A stretch of DNA of 36,902 nt from Streptomyces sp. DvalAA-14. Its GTDB lineage: Bacteria; Actinomycetota; Actinomycetes; Streptomycetales; Streptomycetaceae. Below the pieces are notes generated by a model. It made no database searches and was not told the origin of the DNA. It was given only the letters and a program-made list of their open reading frames with translations. Both the position numbers and the translations under genes were made by a program. Of this stretch, positions 7,070 to 15,433 are shown one piece after another. Each line of letters starts with the position of its first letter. The stretch's first letter is position 1. The DNA is taken from contig NZ_FMCH01000503.1 in the NCBI RefSeq assembly GCF_900091855.1, positions 1 to 36,902 of the forward strand, given 5' to 3'.

Positions 7070-7707
7070 CCACTACAGCGGCCGTTCGGCAGACCCGCAG
7101 CATCTTCCTCGGCGGTCCCTTCAAGGCGCTCGTCGACACCGACGGCGCCATGGACACCCGGGCCCGCGCCCGGTTTGAGGCGCTGATCGAGGGCCTGGAG
7201 GCGGCGGGCTACCAGGTCCACAACGCCCACCGCCGCGAATCGTGGGGGGCGAAGTTCCTGACCCCGGACGAGTGCACCCGGCTGGACTACGACGAGATCG
7301 CCGCCAGCAGCGTCTTCATCGCCTTCCCCGGCCACCCCGCGTCCCCCGGCACCCACATCGAGATCGGCTGGGCCTCCGCCATGGGCAAACCGATCGTGCT
7401 CCTGCTCGAAGAGGGCCGGGACTACGCCTTCCTCGTCCGCGGCCTGCACACCGTCGCCGACGTCACCTACCTCACCGTCGGCGACACCGGATCCCTCACC
7501 GCGGACGTGCTGGACGCCGTGCGGCGCCTGGCCGGGCAGCCGACCGAACCGCCGCCGCGGGCGCCTGACAGCGCCCCCGCGTCCCTGCGCCCCGGACCGC
7601 ACCCCCGCCGCGCGTTCTTCGCGGCGGGGCGTGGCGACCAGGGGTCCCCGCTGCCGGAGCGGGCCGGTTCCCCGGCCGTCACCGGTCCCGGGCCGGCTCA
7701 GGCGTAG
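7066..7707 (+). CDS. Nucleoside 2-deoxyribosyltransferase-fold nucleotide N-glycosidase (MilB/BlsM-like)
   Basis: The first 165 residues have the nucleoside 2-deoxyribosyltransferase fold. IFLGGPFK lies at the N-terminus, DYDEIAASSVFIAFPG follows, and the catalytic Glu99 sits in THIEIGWASAMGKP. MilB (mildiomycin) and BlsM (blasticidin S) are family members that hydrolyse the glycosidic bond of CMP-type nucleotides. Next to a cytosine-type ThyA homologue that role is the best guess here: release of a modified cytosine base. The GTG start at 7066 overlaps the methyltransferase stop (GTGA). The tail after about residue 165 is Pro/Gly/Arg-rich with no family similarity. It contains a 10-bp GC hairpin and overlaps the convergent gene by 10 bp, so the present stop may not be the ancestral one. 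Confidence 0.75.
   Translation: MTTTAAVRQTRSIFLGGPFKALVDTDGAMDTRARARFEALIEGLEAAGYQVHNAHRRESWGAKFLTPDECTRLDYDEIAASSVFIAFPGHPASPGTHIEIGWASAMGKPIVLLLEEGRDYAFLVRGLHTVADVTYLTVGDTGSLTADVLDAVRRLAGQPTEPPPRAPDSAPASLRPGPHPRRAFFAAGRGDQGSPLPERAGSPAVTGPGPAQA
7603..7629. terminator. GC-rich hairpin inside the 3' end of the N-glycosidase gene
   Basis: CCCCGCCGCG (7603-7612) pairs perfectly with CGCGGCGGGG (7620-7629) around a 7-base loop. There is no U-tract, which is common for Streptomyces terminators. It lies between convergent genes but within the annotated reading frame. Confidence 0.55.
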
Positions 7708-8621
7708 ACCAGCAGGTGGTCGCACGTGCTCGTGCCGTCGTGCAGCGAATTGTCGCTGTTGAGGACGTAGAAGGTCCCGGCGAATCCGGCGGTGGTCATC
7801 TTCGGGACCACGATCAGTGTCTGACGCGCCATGTCCAGCCCCTGCGGCGCCACCACGTACTGCTGCAGCAGCCGGAACAGATTCTGGCCGAGGCTGGGCA
7901 GCTTGAGGGCCCGGTACGTGCGATCGCCCGAGCCCTGGGGGCCCGAGATGGACACCTGGTAGGCCGGGGAGCCCCATTGTGCGGGCTGGGGGGCGATGCG
8001 GTTCATCATTTCGAGTTCCTGCAGCCGCCGCTGTGTGCTGGCACGAATGCCGGCCATATGGATATGCAACTGGTTGAAGAAGCGGGCGTCCTTGGAGTTG
8101 ATCCCCAGTCCGATGTCGGCGTATTGCACGGGGACGCTGCCCCCGCTCCGCGCGTTCTGCCATGCGTCGTTCCAGTAGTTCTCCGCCCCGGCGGTCTCGA
8201 TGAACGGGCATTCGATGCCGGTGATGCGGCAACTGGGCAGCAGCAGATAATTGTGGTGGTTCTCGGGCTTTCCGTGCAGCACCACGTAATGCGGGGTGAC
8301 CTTCAGGCAGTCGGGCTTGGACTGCCCGGGCGGCGGGGTCGTCCCCTGTGTGCAGTAGCGGACATCGTTCCACAGCGGATCATTGTCGGTGGGGCTGCCG
8401 CACAGGGGCTGCAGCGCGGCAGGGGGGCAGGAGGCCGGGCCTGCGCCGGGAGGGGCGGTCGGGCAGGAGTCGGGCGAGAGCTCGGCGCGCAGCGGGTCGG
8501 CGGCCGCGGCGGCGCTCCCGGACGTTCCCGCACCGGCCAGCAGGGTGGCCGCGCCCATGGCGCCGGTGAACGCGACGAATTGACGCCGGGACACCTCGGG
8601 GGAATTCTTGTGGTCAGTCAT
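7698..8621 (-). CDS. Secreted CDP-diacylglycerol pyrophosphatase (Cdh family)
   Basis: This 307-residue protein has a twin-arginine signal (SRRQFVAFTG at residues 11-20, then a hydrophobic Ala-rich stretch), so it is probably folded before export. The mature part resembles CDP-diacylglycerol diphosphatase (PF02611, HIT-like superfamily). The family signature NSKDARFFNQLHIHM carries the catalytic HxH at about residues 186-188. Several Cys pairs suggest disulphides, as expected outside the cell. The family hydrolyses CDP-diacylglycerol to CMP and phosphatidate; whether that is the substrate here is not shown. ATG at 8621 gives a complete Tat signal. The gene converges on and overlaps the preceding operon by 10 bp. 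Confidence 0.82.
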   Translation of the reverse strand: MTDHKNSPEVSRRQFVAFTGAMGAATLLAGAGTSGSAAAAADPLRAELSPDSCPTAPPGAGPASCPPAALQPLCGSPTDNDPLWNDVRYCTQGTTPPPGQSKPDCLKVTPHYVVLHGKPENHHNYLLLPSCRITGIECPFIETAGAENYWNDAWQNARSGGSVPVQYADIGLGINSKDARFFNQLHIHMAGIRASTQRRLQELEMMNRIAPQPAQWGSPAYQVSISGPQGSGDRTYRALKLPSLGQNLFRLLQQYVVAPQGLDMARQTLIVVPKMTTAGFAGTFYVLNSDNSLHDGTSTCDHLLVYA

Positions 8622-8849
8622 GTGTGATCTCCATGGCGATGACCGCCGCTCTGGATTTACCGGCCATGAGCGAGAAGGGGTTTATCTCGCCCGGTTGTGT
8701 TCCCTCGCTGATCGCTCACAGGGTAGGCGGTGGAAAGCCGCTTGCCCATCGACCGAATGGGTGGGCACGACGGCCGAGAAGCCTTTCGGCGACCGATCCC
8801 GTAGCGTGGAAAGCACGGGTATGCACTCCGTCGTCCGTGGGGAGCTGCA

Positions 8850-11279
8850 ATGGATCTGCCGGTCGGTGGCCCCGGCGATCAGGGCTTTGTGGTGAATTCG
8901 CTGGCCGTTGCGGTGGTGGACGGCCGGGGTGTCGTCACCGGGTGGTCGTCCCAGGCCGCCAGGCTGCTCGACCGGCCCGCTTCCCGTGTCTGCGGTCACC
9001 GCTTTCAGGACCTGTACGCCCCGCCGGGCACGGACTCGGTCCCCACCACCGCGGCGGCGGGCGTGCCGCGCCAGGGCAGGGTGGAGTTGCGCCGCGGGGA
9101 CCGGGGACGTATCGAGGTCGACCTGTGGACGGTGCCGCTGACCGAGGACAGCACCGCCAGCGCGGTGCTGTTCGCCGACGCCGCCGAGACGCGTGCGTGG
9201 GGGTACGGGACGTCCTTGCTGCGGACGGTCCTCACCCAGGGACGCGTCGCCGTCGCGGTCCGCGGGATGGATCTCGGCCTGGTGTTCCACAACGCCGGGC
9301 CGCAGATCGTCGGCGCCCCGGCCGTGCCCGCGGGCAGCCGACTGGACATGATCCTGTCCCCGCAGGACGCGGCTGACGCGGACGCGTCGCTGCGGCGGGT
9401 GCGGGATACCGGAATCCCGGTGGTGGCCGATGTCCGGCAGGTGCGGTTCCGGCAGGTCCCCGACCTGCAGCGGGCCCTGTCACTGACGGCGTACCGCCTG
9501 CAGGACGCTGGCGGCGCCCCCAGCGGGGTGGTCACGATGACTCACGACGTGACCGAGCAGCAGCGGGTCGGTGACCATCTCGACCTGCTGCACGACGCCG
9601 CCGAGCGGATCGGCTTCTCCCTCGACCTGCGCTGCACGGCGCAGGCGCTGGCGGACGTGGCGGTCACCGGATTCGGCGACCTGAGCATCGTCGACCTGGC
9701 CGCGTCCGTGCTGCGGGGGGACGAGCCTCCCCTGGTCCCGGGCGACAACACGGCGCTGGTGCGGATGGCGACCGCCTCCTCGACCGGGGTGTGGCCCGGC
9801 GAACTGCTGCCCCGCGGATCGCGGTACCCCGTCCTGCGGGAGAGCTCGCCCTTCGAGCGGGTCCAGCGGGGCGAGACCGTCGTCCTCGACCGCGACGAAG
9901 TCCTGCAATGGGCCGGCGAGGCGAGCGTGGAGAAATGGGTCCCGGACGGCGCCCACTCGGTGGTCGTCGCCCCGCTGTTCGCGCGTGGTCTGCTCCTGGG
10001 AGCGGTGACCGTCTGGCGCGTCGGGCAGCCCCGCCCCTTCGACGCGTCCGAGGCGGGACTGCTGACGCAGATCAGTTCGAGGGCCGCCCTCGGCATCGAC
10101 AACGCCCGCCGCTTCGCCCGTGAACGCAACGCGGTCCTCACCTTGCAGGAGCGACTCCTCCCCCGGCCCGTCACCGATACGCCCGCCGCGCGGACGGCCG
10201 GGGTGTACCGGCCCGCCGGGGGCCGCTGGGAGCCGAGCGGCGACTGGTTCGACGTCATCACGCTGCCGTCCCTCAGGGTGGCCTTCGTTGTCGGGGACGT
10301 GGTCGGCCGCGGACTGCGCGCGGCCGCGAACATGGGCCGGCTGCGTGCGGCGGTCCAGACCTACGCGAACCTGGAGCTGGAGCCCGCCGAAGTGCTGGCC
10401 CACATGGAAGACCTCGTCCAGCAGCTTGCCGCCGAGGCCCCGGAGGAGCAGGGGGATTCGGTCGGGGCGACCTGCCTGTATGCCGTCTACGACCCGACCA
10501 CCCGCCAGTGCGTCTTCGCCAGCGCCGGACATCCGCCCCCGGTCGTCGTCAGGCCCGACGGCACCTCGGAGCTGGTCGACGTCGAGCCGGGACCGCCGCT
10601 CGGGGTCGGGGGCGTGCCCTTCCAGGGCAGGGTCGTGGACGTGGAACCGGACAGCCTGATCGCCATGTTCACCGACGGCTTGTTCGGTCTGCGGTCGCTG
10701 CGGGAGGCCACGGACAGCCTGGAACGGTTGCAGGAGCGGCTGCGCGCCCTGTCCGTGCCGGGCCGGGCTCTGGAGCAGATCGGCGAGGCGCTGGTGGCCG
10801 AGGCGGACGAGCAGCCGCCGCGCGACGACATCGCGCTGCTGCTGACCCGGACCCGCCCGGTCCCCTCCCGCAACGTGGCGGCCTGGGAGTTCCCGGCGGA
10901 TCTGTCGGCGGTGGCGCAGGCCAGGCAGACCGCCGCCCGCCAGCTCGCCGCGTGGGACCTCGACGAGCTGACATCCGCCACCGAACTGGTGGTCAGCGAG
11001 CTGGTGACCAACGCCGCACGCTACGCCGGCGGCCCCGTCCGGCTGCGGTTGCTCCGCGACGACTCGGTGCTGATCTGCGAGGTGTCCGATCCGAGCAACA
11101 CCCAGCCCCGGGTGCTCCGGGCCAGCTCGATGGACGAGGGCGGGCGCGGCCTGTTCCTCGTCGCCCAGTGCACCGCCCGCTGGGGCTGCCGCTACGGCCG
11201 GCGGGGCAAGACGATCTGGACCGAGCAACCCCTCGACGGGCGCACCGGCCAGCCGGTCCCGGTCGTCCCAGCCCCCTGA
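8850..11279 (+). CDS. PAS-GAF-SpoIIE phosphatase-HATPase signalling protein
   Basis: This 809-residue multidomain regulator has a PAS-like segment (residues about 10-110), a second PAS-like segment (about 120-245), and a GAF domain (about 250-430, ending GIDNARRFARERN). A SpoIIE/PP2C phosphatase follows (about 440-660), then a HATPase_c_2 anti-sigma-type kinase (about 670-800). The phosphatase metal ligands are present: Asp465 and Asp468 in SGDWFD, Asp483 in GDVVGRG, and Asp659-Asp660 in RDDIALLL. The kinase keeps the N box (SELVTNAARYAG) and the glycine box (GGRGLFLV). Such proteins control partner-switching cascades by acting on anti-anti-sigma factors. The ATG at 8850 has GGGGAG six bases upstream. 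It is followed 15 bp later by a broken AraC gene. Confidence 0.9.
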   Translation: MDLPVGGPGDQGFVVNSLAVAVVDGRGVVTGWSSQAARLLDRPASRVCGHRFQDLYAPPGTDSVPTTAAAGVPRQGRVELRRGDRGRIEVDLWTVPLTEDSTASAVLFADAAETRAWGYGTSLLRTVLTQGRVAVAVRGMDLGLVFHNAGPQIVGAPAVPAGSRLDMILSPQDAADADASLRRVRDTGIPVVADVRQVRFRQVPDLQRALSLTAYRLQDAGGAPSGVVTMTHDVTEQQRVGDHLDLLHDAAERIGFSLDLRCTAQALADVAVTGFGDLSIVDLAASVLRGDEPPLVPGDNTALVRMATASSTGVWPGELLPRGSRYPVLRESSPFERVQRGETVVLDRDEVLQWAGEASVEKWVPDGAHSVVVAPLFARGLLLGAVTVWRVGQPRPFDASEAGLLTQISSRAALGIDNARRFARERNAVLTLQERLLPRPVTDTPAARTAGVYRPAGGRWEPSGDWFDVITLPSLRVAFVVGDVVGRGLRAAANMGRLRAAVQTYANLELEPAEVLAHMEDLVQQLAAEAPEEQGDSVGATCLYAVYDPTTRQCVFASAGHPPPVVVRPDGTSELVDVEPGPPLGVGGVPFQGRVVDVEPDSLIAMFTDGLFGLRSLREATDSLERLQERLRALSVPGRALEQIGEALVAEADEQPPRDDIALLLTRTRPVPSRNVAAWEFPADLSAVAQARQTAARQLAAWDLDELTSATELVVSELVTNAARYAGGPVRLRLLRDDSVLICEVSDPSNTQPRVLRASSMDEGGRGLFLVAQCTARWGCRYGRRGKTIWTEQPLDGRTGQPVPVVPAP

Positions 11280-11294
11280 CCGTTCTCCGCCCCG

Positions 11295-11690
11295 ATGATG
11301 TCCGGCACGGTGCTGGCGCTCATCGCCCAGGGCGCCGAACGCCTCGCCCTGGCCCATCGGGTGTACGAATACCGCGCCGGGCACGATCGGATGGGGGCGC
11401 GCCGTCGGGAATCGCCGTCGCCGACGCGCCGGCCGAACTGCTGGACGCGGTGGTCCGGTTGCTGCTCCTGCTCGACGAGCCGCGCGACCGGGCCGTACTG
11501 GCCCCGCTGGTCAAGCGGGAGATCCTGTGGCGCCTGATCACCGGCGGGCAGGGCGCGACGGTACGCCAACTCGGCCTGGCCGACAGCAGTCTCGGCCATG
11601 TCTCCCGGGCAGTGCGGTGGATCCGTGAGCACTACGCGCAGCCCTTCCGGGTCGAGGACGTGGCCCGCCGCCAGTTCGGCGCGCCCCCGG
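11295..11690 (+). pseudogene. AraC-family regulator remnant
   Basis: Two pieces of one AraC_N-type regulator are visible in different frames. The first is VLALIAQGAERLALAHRVYEYRAG (shown here as VLALIAQGAERLALAHR, then VYEYRAG), the start of the AraC N-terminal domain. The second, from about 11408, reads DAPAELLDAVVRLLLLLDEP, then LVKREILWRLITGGQG and WIREHYAQPFRVEDVAR, which is the helical linker and the beginning of the first DNA-binding helix. Roughly the middle of the ligand domain is deleted with a frame change. Similarity stops inside the helix-turn-helix region. The gene cannot make a working regulator. Confidence 0.75.
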
Positions 11691-11838
11691 TCAGGAGGCC
11701 GCCGGCCTGCGTCGGACCCTGCCCGCTCCGACCGGCGTCCTGCCCTGCGCGCCGCCGGGCAGGACGGCGGTGATCACCGCTCGGGTGCGGGCGCGGCCCG
11801 TGGTCTCCCCGCCGCGGACGGCGGCAGACAACAGCAAA

Positions 11839-11862
11839 GGCAAGGAGAGTGCTCTCCTTGCC
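11839..11862. promoter_or_regulatory. 24-bp perfect palindrome, TetR-like operator
   Basis: GGCAAGGAGAG, a TG centre, then CTCTCCTTGCC form perfect 11-bp arms. Dyads with a GAGAGTGCTCTC core are typical operators of TetR-family repressors, but no such regulator is encoded in the window. A possible -10 (TATAGC, 11873-11878) follows at promoter-like distance. It lies 24 bp upstream of the rifamycin-associated element. Confidence 0.65.
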
Positions 11863-11885
11863 ACTCTCAACGTATAGCGCACCGG

Positions 11886-11905
11886 GGGGCTTGCGGCAAG
11901 ACCCG
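11886..11905 (+). promoter_or_regulatory. Rifamycin-associated element (RAE)
   Basis: The sequence GGGGCTTGCGGCAAGACCCG contains the inverted repeat CTTGC-G-GCAAG. It matches, as I recall it, the RAE found upstream of actinobacterial rifamycin-resistance genes such as rph and helR, which mediates rifamycin-induced expression. It lies 131 bp before the rph start. Confidence 0.85.
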
Positions 11906-12035
11906 GGTGGTGGCGCAGAATCGTCGGCCGTGGCCACAACCGGTGCCCCACAGGAGATTCGACCCGGTCGGCGGCGCAGGTGATCCGACCGGCCGGTGCC
12001 GTGCGACGCAGTACGGCCGCCTCGGAGGTAGCGCA

Positions 12036-14648
12036 GTGATCGAGCAGTACGTGGTGGGCCTTCGCGAGGTCGACGAAACGCAGGTCGCGGTCGTCGGCGG
12101 CAAGGGGGCGCACCTGGGCGGGCTGTCGCGGATCGACGGCATCCGCGTGCCGGACGGCTTTTGCGTGACGACGGACGCCTTCCGGCGGGTCATGGCGCAA
12201 GCGCCGTCGATCGGCGACCGGCTCGATGAGTTGGCGCGCCTGGACCCGGACGACCGGGAGACGATCGGCACGCTCAGCGCGGACATCCGCCGGACCGTCG
12301 AAGGGATCGCCGTCCCGGACGATCTCGCGGCGGCGATCACCCGCGCGCTCGGCCGGCTCGGCGAGCAGGGCGCTTACGCGGTGCGATCCAGCGCGACGGC
12401 GGAGGATCTGCCGACGGCCTCCTTCGCCGGCCAGCAGGACACGTATCTGAACGTCGTGGGGCCGGCGGCGGTGCTCCGGCACATCAGCCGGTGCTGGGCC
12501 TCCTTGTTCACCGAGCGGGCGGTGACCTACCGCCGGCGTGCCGGCATCGACCACCGTGCGGTCGCGATGGCCGTGGTCGTGCAGCGGATGGTCTTCCCGG
12601 AGGCGGCCGGCGTCCTGTTCACGGCCGACCCCGTCACGGGCAACCGGACGGTCGCCACCGTGGACGCCGGCTTCGGCCTCGGCGAGGCCCTGGTCTCCGG
12701 CGCGGTGAACCCGGACGTCTTCACGGTCCGCGACGGCGTGGTCGTCGGCAAGGCGATCGCCGCCAAACAGCGGGCCGTTCAGGCCGTGGCGGCGGGCGGA
12801 ACGCGGGAAGTGGCGATCGACGCGGGGCGGCAGGAGCAGCCGGCGCTGACCGATGAGCAGGTGGTGCGGCTGGTGCGGCTCGGGCGGCGGATCGAGGCGC
12901 ACTTCGGCCGGCCGCAGGACATCGAGTGGTGCCTGGCCGACGACGGCTTCCAGATCGTCCAGAGCCGGCCGATCACGACGCTGTTCCCCGTCCCCGAGGC
13001 CGGCGACCGCGAGCATCACGTCTATGTCTCCGTCGGCCACCAGCAGATGATGACCGACCCCATGAAGCCGCTGGGGCTCTCCATGTGGCAGCTGACGGCG
13101 ATGGCCCCGATGCACGAGGCCGGCGGCAGGCTGTTCGTCGACGTCACCCGGCGGCTGGGTTCGCCCGCGAGCCGCGCCGCTCTCCTGGAGGTGATGGGGA
13201 GAGGCGATCCGCTGGTCAGGGACGCTCTGGAGACCGTCCTCGAACGCGACGACTTCGTCCCGTCGCTTACGGACGCGGGTCCCGGCGGCCCACCGGCCGG
13301 TCGCGCGCCCGCCGGTGGTGCGCCCACGCCGATCGCGACCGATCCGGCCCTCGTCACCGGGCTGATCGAGCGCAGCCAGGTGTCCATCGCCGCCCTGGAG
13401 CGCGACATCCGGACGAAGACCGGACCGGCGCTGTTCGACTTCCTGCTCGCGGCCTTCGAGGAGCACAAGCGGGTCCTGCGTGATCCGCTGAACCTGCAGG
13501 CGATCATGGCGGGGATGGAGGCCACCTGGTGGCTCAACGACACGCTGCTGGAGTGGCTGGGCGAGAAGAACGCGGCGGACACGCTCACGCTGTCCGCCCC
13601 CGGGAACGTCACCTCGCAGATGGGACTGGCGCTGCTCGACGTCGCGGACGTGATCCGCCCGCACCCGGAGGTGGTGGCCTTCCTGCGGGGCGTCGAGGAC
13701 GAGGGCTTCCTGGACGAGCTGGGCAAGCTCGCCGGCGGGGCCGCGGCGCGCGACGCCATCGAGTCGTACCTCGACCGGTACGGCATGCGCTGCGTGGGCG
13801 AGATCGACATCACCCGGCCGCGGTGGCGCGAGCGCCCGGCCACGCTTGTGCCCCTCATCCTCGACCACGTCAGGAACTTCGAGCCGGGCGCGGCCGAGCG
13901 GCGCTTCGAGCAGGGGCGGCAGAAGGCGCTGGCGAAGGAACAGGACGTGCTGTCCCGGTTGCGGGCCCTGCCGGACGGGGACCGGAAGGCCGACGAGGCC
14001 GCGCGGATGATCGCCCGGGTCCGCACCTTCATCGGATACCGGGAGTACCCGAAGTACGGCATCATCAGCCGTTACTTCGTGTACAAGCGGGCCCTGCTGG
14101 CGGAGGCCGGGCGCCTCGTGCGGGCGGACGTGCTCGCCGATGAGGAGGACATCTTCTTCCTCACCTTCCAGGAACTCCAGGGGGTCGTGCGCTCGAACCG
14201 GGTGGACGACCGGCTCGTCCGGCGGCGCAAGGATGCGTTCCGGTCGTACCACGCGCTCACACCGCCCCGGGTGCTCACCTCGGACGGCGAGGCCGTCACC
14301 GGCGCGTACCGGCGCGACGACGTGCCGGCCGGCGCGCTGATCGGCCTGCCGGTCTCCGCCGGGACCGTCGAGGGCAGGGCCCGGGTCGTCCTCGACCTGG
14401 GACGGGCCGATCTCGCAGCGGGCGACATCCTGGTCACGACGTTCACCGACCCCAGCTGGTCGCCGCTGTTCGTCGGCATCGCGGGCATGGTGACCGAGGT
14501 GGGCGGTCTGATGACCCATGGCGCGGTGATCGCCCGCGAGTACGGCCTGCCGGCGGTGGTGGGCGTGGAGGGGGCCACCCGGCTGATCCGGGACGGGCAG
14601 CGGATCCGGGTGCACGGAACCGACGGGTACGTCGAGATCCTGTCGTGA
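12036..14648 (+). CDS. rph: Rifamycin-inactivating phosphotransferase
   Basis: This 870-residue enzyme has the three-domain layout of Rph: an N-terminal ATP-binding domain (AVVGGKGAHLG, then YAVRSSATAEDLPTASFAGQ), a rifamycin-binding domain in the middle, and a C-terminal swivelling phosphohistidine domain. The catalytic His is about residue 828 in GGLMTHGAVIAREYG. It phosphorylates rifamycins at the C21 hydroxyl with ATP, giving AMP and phosphate as by-products, and so confers resistance. It is distinguished from PEP synthase by close agreement with Rph motifs such as VYVSVGHQQMMTDPMKPLGL. GTG at 12036 is set by GGAGG at 12024-12028. A rifamycin-associated element upstream supports rifamycin-inducible control. 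It converges with the DJ-1-like gene. Confidence 0.95.
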   Translation: MIEQYVVGLREVDETQVAVVGGKGAHLGGLSRIDGIRVPDGFCVTTDAFRRVMAQAPSIGDRLDELARLDPDDRETIGTLSADIRRTVEGIAVPDDLAAAITRALGRLGEQGAYAVRSSATAEDLPTASFAGQQDTYLNVVGPAAVLRHISRCWASLFTERAVTYRRRAGIDHRAVAMAVVVQRMVFPEAAGVLFTADPVTGNRTVATVDAGFGLGEALVSGAVNPDVFTVRDGVVVGKAIAAKQRAVQAVAAGGTREVAIDAGRQEQPALTDEQVVRLVRLGRRIEAHFGRPQDIEWCLADDGFQIVQSRPITTLFPVPEAGDREHHVYVSVGHQQMMTDPMKPLGLSMWQLTAMAPMHEAGGRLFVDVTRRLGSPASRAALLEVMGRGDPLVRDALETVLERDDFVPSLTDAGPGGPPAGRAPAGGAPTPIATDPALVTGLIERSQVSIAALERDIRTKTGPALFDFLLAAFEEHKRVLRDPLNLQAIMAGMEATWWLNDTLLEWLGEKNAADTLTLSAPGNVTSQMGLALLDVADVIRPHPEVVAFLRGVEDEGFLDELGKLAGGAAARDAIESYLDRYGMRCVGEIDITRPRWRERPATLVPLILDHVRNFEPGAAERRFEQGRQKALAKEQDVLSRLRALPDGDRKADEAARMIARVRTFIGYREYPKYGIISRYFVYKRALLAEAGRLVRADVLADEEDIFFLTFQELQGVVRSNRVDDRLVRRRKDAFRSYHALTPPRVLTSDGEAVTGAYRRDDVPAGALIGLPVSAGTVEGRARVVLDLGRADLAAGDILVTTFTDPSWSPLFVGIAGMVTEVGGLMTHGAVIAREYGLPAVVGVEGATRLIRDGQRIRVHGTDGYVEILS

Positions 14649-14663
14649 CCGACCGACCCGGGG

Positions 14664-15386
14664 TCAGGCCGCGGCGGTGCGGGCGGCGAGTTCCTTGAGC
14701 AGGGCGGTGGCCGCCGCTTCGCCGGAGGCCGGGTTCTGGCCGGTGACGAGGTTGCCGTCGACGACCACGTAGGAGGACCAGGCGGGTCCGGATTCGAAGA
14801 GGGCGCCCGCACCGCGCAGTCGTTCTTCGAGCAGCCACAGGGCGTTGGCCGCGAGGCCGACCTGCTTCTCCTCGGCGTCGGTGAAGGCGGTGAGCCGGCG
14901 TCCCTTGAAGAGCCAGCTGCCGTCGTCCTGGCCGGCGGCCATGAAACTGGCCGGGCCGTGGCACAGGGAGGCGACGACCTTGGCCGGGTCGTTGAGCATG
15001 GCGGCCAGGATGCGGCCGATGTCCGGATTGACCGCGAGGTCCTGCATCGGGCCGTGGCCGCCGGGGATGATGACGGCGTCGTAGTCCGCGGGATCGACGT
15101 CCTCCAGCCGCACGGGGGCGGCCAGCAGGTCCTTCGCCGAGTCCAGGTAGTCGCGCAGGTCGGCGACCTTGGCGGCGTCGCCCCCGTTGGCCGACAGGGA
15201 CAGGCCGAGCTCGTCGGCGACAGCCGGCAGGCCGCCCGGGGTGGCGATGGTGAGGTCGACTCCCGCCTCGGTGAGAACGCGGTGCGGTACGGCGAACTCC
15301 TCGGCCCAGAAGCCGGTCGGGCGCTGGGTGCCGTCCTTCTGGCTCCAGAATTTCGCCGAGGTCAGCACCATGAGTACGGATGCCAT
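14664..15386 (-). CDS. DJ-1/PfpI family protein (Hsp31-like)
   Basis: This 240-residue protein belongs to the DJ-1/PfpI type 1 glutamine-amidotransferase-like superfamily, in the longer Hsp31-like group. The nucleophile elbow is ASLCHGPAS with Cys142. An acidic partner lies in TGFWAEEF (Glu29/Glu30), and IIPGGHGPMQDL forms the oxyanion region. Family members act as glyoxalase III, deglycase or chaperones; which of these applies cannot be told from sequence. ATG at 15386 has GGAGATATTC directly upstream. The MarR gene lies upstream on the same strand, and a 40-bp palindrome separates the two, so repression by that MarR protein, relieved by electrophiles, is a good guess. Confidence 0.87.
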   Translation of the reverse strand: MASVLMVLTSAKFWSQKDGTQRPTGFWAEEFAVPHRVLTEAGVDLTIATPGGLPAVADELGLSLSANGGDAAKVADLRDYLDSAKDLLAAPVRLEDVDPADYDAVIIPGGHGPMQDLAVNPDIGRILAAMLNDPAKVVASLCHGPASFMAAGQDDGSWLFKGRRLTAFTDAEEKQVGLAANALWLLEERLRGAGALFESGPAWSSYVVVDGNLVTGQNPASGEAAATALLKELAARTAAA

Positions 15387-15433
15387 GAATATCTCCTGCC
15401 GTCAGGGCTCGCAATGAGAGCGTCCGCTCCAGC

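Noticed and set aside
9480-14615. Very long minus-strand frames opposite the SpoIIE-type and rph genes
   Set aside because: They mirror codon-position bias of the plus-strand genes and contain no recognisable domain.
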